Assembly (NCBI RefSeq): GCF_900103405.1
Contig: NZ_FNHX01000009.1
Span: 1 to 64,000 of the forward strand
DNA: 64,000 nt
Direction of reading: 5' to 3'
DNA from: Polaromonas sp. JS666
Lineage (GTDB): Bacteria; Pseudomonadota; Gammaproteobacteria; Burkholderiales; Burkholderiaceae_C
Position 1 is the stretch's first letter. Each line of letters begins with the position of its first letter. Below are positions 54,234 through 64,000 of this stretch, piece after piece. A program made the translations under genes and the position numbers. The notes beneath the pieces are model-generated. The model worked only from the letters and a program-made list of their open reading frames with translations, searched no databases and had not been told where the DNA came from.

Positions 54234-55406
54234 TCAGTCCAAAAATTCAAAGGCCAGCCACTGGCTGATTTGCCGGGGGCTGAAATTGTCGTCGCTGATG
54301 AACATCAGGCTGCGGCGCCCGTTGGGAAGCACCGGGCCCCAGCTCATGCCTTCGGTATTGTCCAGCTGTTTGAGCCGGGGGCCCGCGCCCGGGCCGGTAA
54401 AGGCCGAAAAATCCGCCAGCAGGGTTTTGCCGGCCGGCTGGTAAGCGCCCGGCCGCAGGGCGGGAAGCTCCAGCGTATCGCCGGCCTGGCGGGTATCGAT
54501 CAGGTAGAGGCGCAGCGAATTGCCCGAGCCCGTCACATAGGCCCGCTCCAGCACCAGCATGCGTTCGGCGTCCAGCATCAGGATTTCCGCCACGCCGTTG
54601 TCGGCGAAGGCGGTGGGCGGCACGGGCGCGCGCGGGATGGCGTCGGGCACATAGGCGATCTGCCGCAGGGCCTTGCCGCTGGCGAGGTCTATCTGCGTGA
54701 AGCGGCAAGGCCCGCCCGGTGCCTGCACGCTGGGCACGGGGCCGTCCTGCAGCAAGGCGTTTTCCATGGCGATCCAGGCTGTCTGCCCGTCGGGCGCCAG
54801 TGTGAGGCCTTCGAGCGTCAGGTTGCCGCGCGGCCCCGCACCGGCCTGGAAATTGAACATCGCCGGCAGGGAAAATTCGCGCACAAAGCCGCCGTCGGGA
54901 CGTGTTTCGCGCAGCCAGGGCGCGGTGCCCGTGGGCGCGTGGCCTTCACTGGTCCAGAGCAGGGTGTTGCTGGCCGCGCGCCAGCGTATGGCTTCCGGGT
55001 CGGGCACCTGCCCGCCCCGCATCGCCGAAGGGTAGGCGCTGCCGTCGGCCTGGCGCAGCGTGGCCACGCCCAGCAGCTCGGGCGCGCCCAGGCTGTCCAT
55101 GCCTAGCGCGATGCGCGCGGTGTAAAAGCGCGCCGGGTTGATGCTGGAGCTGTCGTCGCTGATCAGGTAATAGAGGTCGCCGGCCGGGTCGTAGTCCATG
55201 CCCGACAGCCCGCCCACGGTGCTGCCCTGGAATTGCAGGCGGTGCGCAAAACGGGATTCGCCGATCAGGCGCAGGCGCGCGCGCGGCGGCTGGCCGGTCG
55301 CGGGCGGCGATGGCGGCGCCGCGCAGCCGGCCAGGCCCAGCACGGCGGCCGCGCCGGCGCCGAGGATGAGCCGGCGCTTCGAAAGAGACGTGGTGGACGT
55401 GTTCAT
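54234..55406 (-). CDS. Phytase-like esterase lipoprotein, Tat signal
   Basis: The 390-residue protein belongs to the group called esterase-like activity of phytase. It has GLSGMDYDPAGDLYYLISDD (in two parts), DPEAIRW, EGLTLAPDGQTAWIAMENAL and NTEGMSWGP, as in six-bladed beta-propellers. The N-terminus has KRRLILGAGAAAVLG and lipobox LAGC (Cys28), a twin-arginine lipoprotein signal. It follows glpK by 54 bp on the same strand. A role in releasing glycerol phosphate or organic phosphate outside the cell would fit, but is only an inference. Confidence 0.8.
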   Translation of the reverse strand: MNTSTTSLSKRRLILGAGAAAVLGLAGCAAPPSPPATGQPPRARLRLIGESRFAHRLQFQGSTVGGLSGMDYDPAGDLYYLISDDSSSINPARFYTARIALGMDSLGAPELLGVATLRQADGSAYPSAMRGGQVPDPEAIRWRAASNTLLWTSEGHAPTGTAPWLRETRPDGGFVREFSLPAMFNFQAGAGPRGNLTLEGLTLAPDGQTAWIAMENALLQDGPVPSVQAPGGPCRFTQIDLASGKALRQIAYVPDAIPRAPVPPTAFADNGVAEILMLDAERMLVLERAYVTGSGNSLRLYLIDTRQAGDTLELPALRPGAYQPAGKTLLADFSAFTGPGAGPRLKQLDNTEGMSWGPVLPNGRRSLMFISDDNFSPRQISQWLAFEFLD

Positions 55407-55460
55407 GCGGCCAGTCTAGCGGCCGCCCCTGCGGGAAATGTGACAGTAGCGCAGGGAGTG

Positions 55461-56954
55461 CTACTGCAGCACGGTCTGCCGCACCGCCTGCTCCCAGCGC
55501 GCCATCAGCTCGGCCGCCCGGTCCGCGCCCAGCGTGGGCAAAAACTTGCGCTCGGCGCGCCACATGCCCGAGAGTTCTTCGGTGCTGCGGTACACGCCGC
55601 TGGACAGCCCCGCCAGGTAGGCGGCGCCCAGCGCGGTGGTTTCGATCACGGCCGGGCGAATCACCGGGATGCCCAGCAGGTCGGCCTGGAACTGCATCAG
55701 CAGGTCGTTGACGCAGGCGCCGCCGTCCACGCGCAGCTCGGCCACGGGCGCGGCGCCGGCACCGACCGCGTCGCGGCTCATGGCTTGCAGCAGGGCCGCG
55801 CTCTGGTAGGCAATGCTTTCCAGCGCGGCGCGCGCAATGTGGGCGACGGTGGTGCCGCGCGTGAGCCCGGTGATGGTGCCGCGCGCATCGGGTTTCCAGT
55901 AGGGCGCGCCCAGGCCGGTGAAGGCCGGCACCATCATCACGCCGCCCGAGTCGGGCACGCTTTCGGCCAGCGCCTGCACTTCGGCGCTGCCCTTGATGGC
56001 ATGCAGGCCGTCGCGCAGCCACTGCACCACGGCGCCGCCCACAAAGACGCTGCCCTCGATGGCGAACTGGGTTTGCGGGGTCGCTTGTGCTGCACTGGTG
56101 GTCAGCAGCCCGTTGTGCGAGGTCTGGAACTGCCCGCCCGTGTGCATCAGCATGAAGCAGCCTGTGCCGTAGGTGTTCTTCGCCATGCCGGCCTTGAAGC
56201 AGGCCTGGCCGAAGAGGGCGCTTTGCTGGTCGCCCGCGACGCCACCGATTGCAATCGGGTGGCCCAGCAGCTCGGGCCGGACTTCGCCGTAATGCGCGCT
56301 GGAGGGCAGCACCTGGGGCATCAGCGAGGCCGGGATGCCCAGCAGGTCCAGCAGTTCCGTGTCCCACTGGTTGTTGTGCACATTGAAGAGCATGGTGCGC
56401 GAGGCGTTGCTGACGTCGGTGGCATGCAGCGCGCCGCCGGTGAGCTGCCACATCAGCCAGCTGTCTATGGTGCCGAAGGCCAGTTCGCCGCGCTCGGCCT
56501 GCGCGCGCGCGCCGGGCACGTTGTCGAGCAGCCACTTGAGCTTGGTGCCTGAAAAATAGGCATCAACCAGCAAGCCGGTTTTGGACTGGATCAGTTTTTC
56601 TTTGCCCTGCTCGCGCAGTTCGGCGCAGGTGGCTTCGGCGCGCCTGTCCTGCCAGACGATGGCGTGGTGCACCGGCTGGCCGGTCTTGCGGTTCCAGAGG
56701 GCGGTGGTTTCGCGCTGGTTGGTGATGCCCAGCGCGCGTATGTCGCCGGCCTTGATGTTGGCCTTGGCCAGCACCTCGCGCGCCGTGGCCAGCTGGGTGC
56801 GCCAGATTTCATTCAAGTCGTGCTCGACCCAGCCGGGCCGGGGGTAGATCTGCGGCAGTTCCTGCTGCGCCAGGGCCACGATGTGGCCGTGTTCGTCAAA
56901 CACGATGCTGCGGGAACTCGAGGTTCCCTGGTCAAGGGCGAGGAGGTAGGTCAT
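55461..56954 (-). CDS. glpK: Glycerol kinase
   Basis: GlpK phosphorylates glycerol to glycerol 3-phosphate with ATP. The 497-residue FGGY-family kinase has the N-terminal [19 protein letters not shown], substrate motifs near WVEHD and [12 protein letters not shown], and a C-terminal [22 protein letters not shown] FGGY block. Length is standard. It lies 39 bp downstream of glpR and faces the glycerol ABC importer genes across the divergent region. Confidence 0.96.
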   Translation of the reverse strand: MTYLLALDQGTSSSRSIVFDEHGHIVALAQQELPQIYPRPGWVEHDLNEIWRTQLATAREVLAKANIKAGDIRALGITNQRETTALWNRKTGQPVHHAIVWQDRRAEATCAELREQGKEKLIQSKTGLLVDAYFSGTKLKWLLDNVPGARAQAERGELAFGTIDSWLMWQLTGGALHATDVSNASRTMLFNVHNNQWDTELLDLLGIPASLMPQVLPSSAHYGEVRPELLGHPIAIGGVAGDQQSALFGQACFKAGMAKNTYGTGCFMLMHTGGQFQTSHNGLLTTSAAQATPQTQFAIEGSVFVGGAVVQWLRDGLHAIKGSAEVQALAESVPDSGGVMMVPAFTGLGAPYWKPDARGTITGLTRGTTVAHIARAALESIAYQSAALLQAMSRDAVGAGAAPVAELRVDGGACVNDLLMQFQADLLGIPVIRPAVIETTALGAAYLAGLSSGVYRSTEELSGMWRAERKFLPTLGADRAAELMARWEQAVRQTVLQ

Positions 56955-56993
56955 GCGCTGGAGTGTATGAAAACTGCCCGGTCCGGGCGGGGC

Positions 56994-57761
56994 TCAGGGA
57001 TGGGCCACTTCGCAGCTGACGTCCGCTTCCTCCAGCAGGGCCGGGAAGGGCTCAGGCGGCGGCATGTCGGTGAACAGCCGGTCTATCTGCGAAAGCCTGG
57101 CCAGCTCGACCATGGCCGGGCGGTTGAATTTGCTGCTGTCGGCGGCCAGCCAGACCTCGCGGGCGTGCTCGATGATGGTCTGCGCGACCTTGACCTCGCG
57201 GTAGTCGAAGTCGCGCAACGAGCCGTCGGGCTCTATGCCCGAAATGCCGATCACGGCGATGTCGACGCGGAACTGGCGCATGAAATCCACCGCCGCCTCG
57301 CCCACGATGCCGCGGTCGCGCGCGCGCACCACGCCGCCGGCCACGATGACCTCGCAGTCGGTGTTGCCGCACAGGATGGCCGCCACATTGAGGTTGTTGG
57401 TGATGACGCGCAGCCCCTTGTGGTTCAGCAATGCCTTGGCGACGGCTTCGGTGGTGGTGCCGATGTTCAGGATCAGCGAGCAGTCGTTGGGGATGCGCCT
57501 GGCAACGGCCTCGGCGATGCGCGCCTTGCCTTCGGCGTTCAGGCTTTCGCGCTGGCGGTGCGCGATGTTTTCAATGGTGGAGGTGGGCACCCGCACGCCG
57601 CCGTGAAAGCGCGTCAGCAAGCCGGCTTCGGACAGGCGCTGCACGTCCCGCCTGACGGTCTGCAGGGTGACGTTGAGCTTGTCGGCAAGCTGCTCGACGG
57701 AGGCCGAGCCGTGGGCACGGACCACGTCAAGAAGCTTGATTTGCCTGGGATTGGAGTTCAC
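56994..57761 (-). CDS. glpR: DeoR-family glycerol regulator GlpR
   Basis: The 255-residue repressor has the DeoR HTH (RQIKLLDVVRAHGSASVEQL and VTLQTVRRDVQRLSEAGLL) and a C-terminal sugar-phosphate sensing domain (GTTTEAVAKALL, VIVAGGVVRARDRGIVG). Glycerol 3-phosphate is the usual inducer in GlpR proteins. It is next to glpK and divergent from glpSTPQUV, so it probably binds the AT-rich stretch in between and controls both units. The effector is inferred from context. Confidence 0.92.
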   Translation of the reverse strand: MNSNPRQIKLLDVVRAHGSASVEQLADKLNVTLQTVRRDVQRLSEAGLLTRFHGGVRVPTSTIENIAHRQRESLNAEGKARIAEAVARRIPNDCSLILNIGTTTEAVAKALLNHKGLRVITNNLNVAAILCGNTDCEVIVAGGVVRARDRGIVGEAAVDFMRQFRVDIAVIGISGIEPDGSLRDFDYREVKVAQTIIEHAREVWLAADSSKFNRPAMVELARLSQIDRLFTDMPPPEPFPALLEEADVSCEVAHP

Positions 57762-57779
57762 GCGGGGCCAAGTCTGGGG

Positions 57780-57960
57780 AGTCTGGGGGAAATCGGGGAA
57801 TTAAAAGGACCTAAGAATGACAGCTGTATGAGCGTGAAGAAACTTTATATCGAAACAAAAGGAAACAGATAAGGGAAAACAATTAGATAAAACAATCACA
57901 AAGGAAGAAAAATAGAAAAAAACCGAACTTATCAAGTTCTGTCTACACATCCTCGGGAGA
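57780..57960. promoter_or_regulatory. AT-rich divergent glp control region
   Basis: This stretch separates glpR and glpS and is strikingly AT- and purine-rich on the plus strand, unlike the GC-rich surroundings. GAAAC recurs at 57839-57843, 57852-57856 and 57862-57866, with GGAAAAC at 57874. Repeated GTTTC/GAAAC boxes resemble DeoR-type operators. No strong palindrome is present. The rest of 57762-58059 holds no gene. Confidence 0.5.
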
Positions 57961-58059
57961 CGCTTTCTTGTTGACTGTTTCAAATTTCTTGCCTGCCCTG
58001 GCCCCGGCCGGGGTGTGCGGCGGCCTGTTCCAGCCCCTGCGGGGCGGGGGAGCGGCGTG

Positions 58060-59145
58060 ATGCAGCTGTCGCTCGACCAGATCAGCAAAAAAGTCGGCGC
58101 CGAGCAATGGCTGTACGACATGAGCCTGGCGCCGCGCAGCGGCGAAGTCACGGTGTTGCTGGGTGCCACGCAGGCCGGCAAGACCAGCCTGATGCGCATC
58201 ATGGCCGGCCTGGACGTCCCCACGCACGGCAAGGTCCTGGTCAACCAGGCCGACGTGACCGGCATGCCGGTGCGCGAGCGCAACGTCGCCATGGTCTACC
58301 AGCAGTTCATCAACTACCCCTCGCTGCGCGTGGCCGACAACATCGCCTCGCCGCTCAAGCTGCGCGGCGAAAAAGACATAGAGCGCAAGGTGCGCGGCCT
58401 GGCCGAGCGCCTGCACATCGACATGTTCCTGGACCGCTACCCGGCCGAACTCTCGGGCGGGCAGCAGCAGCGCGTGGCCCTGGCGCGCGCGCTGGCCAAG
58501 GGCGCGCCGCTGATGCTGCTGGACGAGCCGCTGGTCAACCTTGACTACAAGCTGCGCGAGGAATTGCGCGAGGAACTGACCCAGCTCTTCGCCGCGGGAG
58601 ACTCCACGGTCATTTATGCCACCACCGAGCCCGGCGAAGCCCTGCTGCTGGGCGGTTATACCGCCGTGATGGACGGCGGTGAGCTGCTGCAGTACGGCCC
58701 TACTGCCGAGGTCTTCCACGCGCCGCAGTCGCTGCGTGTGGCGCGGGCCTTCAGCGACCCGCCCATGAACCTGGTCGCGGCGCTGCCCGCCGCCCAGGGC
58801 CTGCAGCTGGCCGGCGGCCCGGCCCTGGCGTTGAAACTGCCGGACGCGCCGGCGCAACGCATGGCCTCTTTCACGGCAGGGGTTCGCGGCAGCGCCCTGC
58901 GTGTCACGGCGCGCGAAGGCGACGTGGCGCTGCCCGGCAAGGTCGAGCTGGCCGAGATATCCGGCTCAGACACCTTTGTCCACGTGGCGACGGCCGTGGG
59001 CGAGCTGGTGGCGCAGCTCACGGGCGTGCACTACTTCGACCTGGGCGCGCCCGTCACCCTGTACCTCGACCCGGCGCAGGTTTATGTTTTTGATGCCGAA
59101 GGCGCGTTGCTTTTGGCTCCACGGAGGTCTCATGGCGCGCATTGA
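58060..59145 (+). CDS. glpS: Glycerol ABC importer, ATPase 1
   Basis: The 361-residue protein is a CUT1-like ABC ATPase with a TOBE-type C-terminus. Visible motifs are Walker A GATQAGKTS (35-43), Q-loop YQQF (80-83), signature LSGGQ (131-135) and Walker B LMLLDEP (151-157, Glu156). The switch (H-loop) position holds Thr189 instead of His (VIYATTEPGEA). The frame opens 15 codons earlier; the start at 58060 has a GGGAG site. It overlaps the second ATPase gene by 14 bp. Gene order S-T-P-Q-U-V equals the rhizobial glycerol importer. Confidence 0.9.
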   Translation: MQLSLDQISKKVGAEQWLYDMSLAPRSGEVTVLLGATQAGKTSLMRIMAGLDVPTHGKVLVNQADVTGMPVRERNVAMVYQQFINYPSLRVADNIASPLKLRGEKDIERKVRGLAERLHIDMFLDRYPAELSGGQQQRVALARALAKGAPLMLLDEPLVNLDYKLREELREELTQLFAAGDSTVIYATTEPGEALLLGGYTAVMDGGELLQYGPTAEVFHAPQSLRVARAFSDPPMNLVAALPAAQGLQLAGGPALALKLPDAPAQRMASFTAGVRGSALRVTAREGDVALPGKVELAEISGSDTFVHVATAVGELVAQLTGVHYFDLGAPVTLYLDPAQVYVFDAEGALLLAPRRSHGAH

Positions 59146-60207
59146 CCTGGACCTGGCCCATGCCTACCGGCCCAACCCGCGCGAGGACAGCGACTACGCG
59201 CTGCTGCCGCTGACCATGAGCTTTCGCGACGGCGGCGCCTATGCGCTGCTGGGCCCCTCGGGCTGCGGCAAAACGACCATGCTCAACATCATGTCCGGCC
59301 TGCTGGTGCCTTCGCAGGGCAGCGTCAAGTTCGACGGCGTGGACGTGACGCGCGCGACGCCGCAGCAGCGCAACATCGCGCAGGTTTTCCAGTTCCCGGT
59401 GATCTACGACACCATGACGGTCGCCGAGAACCTGGCCTTTCCGCTGCGCAACCGCAAGGTGCCCGAAGAGCAGATCAAAAAACGCGTGGGCGAGATCGCC
59501 GAGATGCTGGACATGAGCGGCCAGCTCAACCAGCGCGCGGCCGGGCTGGCGGCGGACGCCAAGCAGAAGATCTCGCTGGGCCGCGGCCTGGTGCGGCCCG
59601 ACGTGTCGGCCGTGCTGTTCGACGAGCCGCTCACGGTGATTGACCCGCACCTCAAATGGCAGCTGCGGCGCAAGCTCAAGCAGATCCACCACGAGCTCAA
59701 GCTCACCCTGATCTACGTCACCCACGACCAGGTCGAGGCGCTGACCTTTGCCGAAGAGGTGGTGGTGATGACGCGCGGCCGCGCGGTGCAGACCGGTTCG
59801 GCCGACGCGCTGTTCGAGCGGCCCCGCCATACCTTTGTCGGCCACTTCATCGGCTCGCCCGGCATGAATTTCCTGCCGGCCACGGTGTCCGGCGGCGCGC
59901 TGCGCGTCGCGGACCGGCCGCTGGCGCTGCCGCCCGGGCGCACCGTGCCCGACGGCGAGCTCAAGCTCGGCGTGCGCCCCGAGTATGTGGTGAAGACCGC
60001 GCCCGGCGACCCGGCGGCGCTGCCCTTTACCGTCACGCTGGTGCAGGACATAGGCACGCACTGGATGCTGACGGCGCGCATTGGTGAGCACACCCTGAAA
60101 GCCCGCCTGAACCCCGCCTCCCGCGCGCCGCAGGTGGGCGAAGAGGTCTGGCTGCAGGTCATGGGCACGCACACCTGCCTGTACCTCAACGATGAACTGG
60201 TGGACGC

Positions 60208-60211
<4 letters not shown>
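59132..60211 (+). CDS. glpT: Glycerol ABC importer, ATPase 2
   Basis: The 359-residue ATPase has Walker A GPSGCGKTT (41-49), Walker B VLFDEP (161-166, Glu165) and H-loop His198 (VTHDQVEA). The signature motif is degenerate: LAADA (139-143) replaces LSGGQ. It is complementary to its partner, which has the signature but not the H-loop His. The start at 59132 follows ACGGAGG. It overlaps the permease gene by 4 bp. Confidence 0.9.
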
Positions 60212-61094
<883 letters not shown>

Positions 61095-61098
<4 letters not shown>

Positions 61099-61907
61099 AC
61101 ACACCGAAATTCCAGGCGCGCACGCTGTTCCTCATCGCCTACATCCTGTTCGCGCTGCTGCCCATCTACTGGATGGTCAACATGAGCTTCAAGACCAACA
61201 GCGAGATCCTGTCGAGCTTCTCCTTCTTTCCCCAGCAATTCACCTGGGACAACTACAAGACCATCTTCACCGACCCGTCCTGGTATTCGGGCTACATCAA
61301 CAGCCTGATCTACGTCGCCATCAACACGGTGATCTCCATCACCGTGGCCTTGCCGGCCGCCTATGCGTTCTCGCGCTACAGCTTCCTGGGCGACAAGCAT
61401 GTGTTTTTCTGGCTGCTGACCAACCGCATGACCCCGCCCGCGGTGTTTTTGCTGCCCTTCTTCCAGCTCTACACCACGGTGGGCCTGATGGACACCCACA
61501 TCGCGGTGGCGCTGGCCCACCTGCTGTTCAACGTGCCGCTGGCGGTGTGGATCCTGGAAGGTTTCATGAGTGGCATTCCGCGCGAGATCGACGAGACCGC
61601 CTACATCGACGGCTATTCCTTCCCGCGCTTTTTCACGCGCATCTTCCTGCCGTTGATCAAGGCCGGCGTGGGCGTGGCGGCGTTTTTTTGCTTCATGTTC
61701 AGCTGGGTGGAACTGCTGCTGGCGCGCACGCTGACCAGCGTCAACGCCAAGCCCATCGTCGCGACCATGACGCGCACGGTGTCGGCCTCGGGCATGGACT
61801 GGGCCACGCTGGCCGCGGCCGGCGTGCTGACGATCGTGCCGGGCGCCATCGTGATCTGGTTTGTGCGCAATTACATCGCGAAGGGTTTCGCGATGGGCCG
61901 AGTCTAG
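61095..61907 (+). CDS. glpQ: Glycerol ABC importer, permease 2
   Basis: The 270-residue permease is MalG-like with six helices. The EAA loop reads EIDETAYIDGYSFPRFFTRI near residue 170. The N-terminus has the LLPIYWMVNMSFK segment common to this subunit. The start at 61095 is set by the ATGA overlap with glpP; the frame is open upstream. The DUF2160 gene follows 13 bp later. Confidence 0.92.
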
Positions 61908-61920
61908 AAGGAGATGACCC

Positions 61921-62229
61921 ATGTTTGAGTGGATGGCCTGGACCACGCCGGTGGCGATTTTCTTCAGTTGCATCGTGTTGATGCTGGTGGGCATGACGGT
62001 GTGGGAGTTCAAGTCGCCGACGACGCTCAGGCGTGGCTTCCTGCCGCTGGAAACCACACGCGGCGACCGGCTGTTCATAGGCCTGCTCAGCGCGGCCTAT
62101 GTGAACCTGATTTTTGTCGGCATCAGCGGCAAGCTGGCCGGCTGGCTGAAGCTGGAGGGGGATCCATCGATCTGGATCAGTTTTGTGTTGTCCATGGCCT
62201 TGCTCGCATGGATCATGCGCAAGGGCTAG
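61921..62229 (+). CDS. glpU: DUF2160 small membrane subunit
   Basis: The 102-residue protein has three membrane helices and matches DUF2160, a small protein found between permease and binding-protein genes in glycerol ABC operons (GlpU in rhizobia). It opens MFEWMAWTTPVAIFF. A strong AAGGAG site lies 8 bp upstream. Its exact role in transport is unknown. Confidence 0.85.
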   Translation: MFEWMAWTTPVAIFFSCIVLMLVGMTVWEFKSPTTLRRGFLPLETTRGDRLFIGLLSAAYVNLIFVGISGKLAGWLKLEGDPSIWISFVLSMALLAWIMRKG

Positions 62230-62338
62230 GCAGGACGTGAAGAGAAGAGAAGTGCGTAGAAAGAGGAACCCGGCTCATATTCCCCGGAGCCGAACAAGCC
62301 TTCAACCACGGGGAGTGAACCAATGAGGAGACAAGTCA

Positions 62339-64000
<1,662 letters not shown>

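Noticed and set aside
57762..58059. Riboswitch or small RNA in the glpR-glpS gap
   Set aside because: The stretch is AT-rich and lacks stable stems; operator-like repeats explain it better.

Overview
The window is a GC-rich chromosomal segment from a betaproteobacterium, most likely Burkholderiales, family Comamonadaceae (Polaromonas, Rhodoferax, Variovorax or a relative). The evidence is gene content and order: recG next to oxyR, a PhaM-type polyhydroxyalkanoate granule protein, a DUF3567 protein, a GcvA-like LysR regulator, queA-tgt, and intergenic repeats of a kind common in that family. The genus cannot be fixed from the sequence alone. There are no rRNA or tRNA genes, no CRISPR array, no insertion sequence and no prophage. 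I annotate 61 protein genes; the last runs off the right edge.

Layout. 1-494 is gene-free and holds a 320-bp imperfect palindrome plus a second hairpin element. 495-9291: SPW-repeat membrane protein, an EF-G gene outside the str operon, glutathione transferase, Ogt, bactofilin, a serine hydrolase-lrgA-lrgB operon, and a lone glcD. 9484-18182: S1-type protease, DUF2846 lipoprotein with a tandem C-terminal repeat, secreted beta-carbonic anhydrase, purU-lysR, omega-aminotransferase, ChaN-like lipoprotein, AbrB-like membrane protein, DUF3567. 18359-27770: IclR regulator/DUF3108 divergent from a fumarylacetoacetate hydrolase, MarC/MORN-like pair, phaM, FIST protein, NicX-like enzyme and a Cro/CI-type regulator. 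Two almost identical 79-bp triple-hairpin repeats abut the stop codons of two of these genes.

27892-39856 is the most interesting part: eleven consecutive plus-strand genes, many with overlapping start and stop codons. They encode a CREST/ceramidase-like membrane hydrolase, an LplT-like MFS fused to a PlsC-like acyltransferase, a DUF805 protein, a GULO-type FAD oxidase fused to a SAM methyltransferase, a secreted protein of unknown function, an anchored alpha/beta hydrolase, then (after a terminator-like hairpin) YiaA/B, two small secreted proteins, a coiled-coil double-zinc-ribbon membrane protein, and a second FAD oxidase. The second oxidase lacks the methyltransferase and has Arg in place of the presumed flavin-linking His. 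I propose this as an undescribed envelope or lipid-modification system; that is inference.

39905-53247: aldo/keto reductase, lipoproteins, an ArnT-like/GtrA/GT9 glycan set translationally coupled to tgt, then queA, recG, oxyR, dps, ubiA and a small Ala/Lys-rich secreted protein. 53391-64000: proC, phytase-like Tat lipoprotein, glpK and glpR on the minus strand, facing a glycerol ABC importer (glpSTPQUV order) across an AT-rich control region. The two ABC ATPases carry complementary defects that predict an asymmetric heterodimer with one degenerate ATP site.
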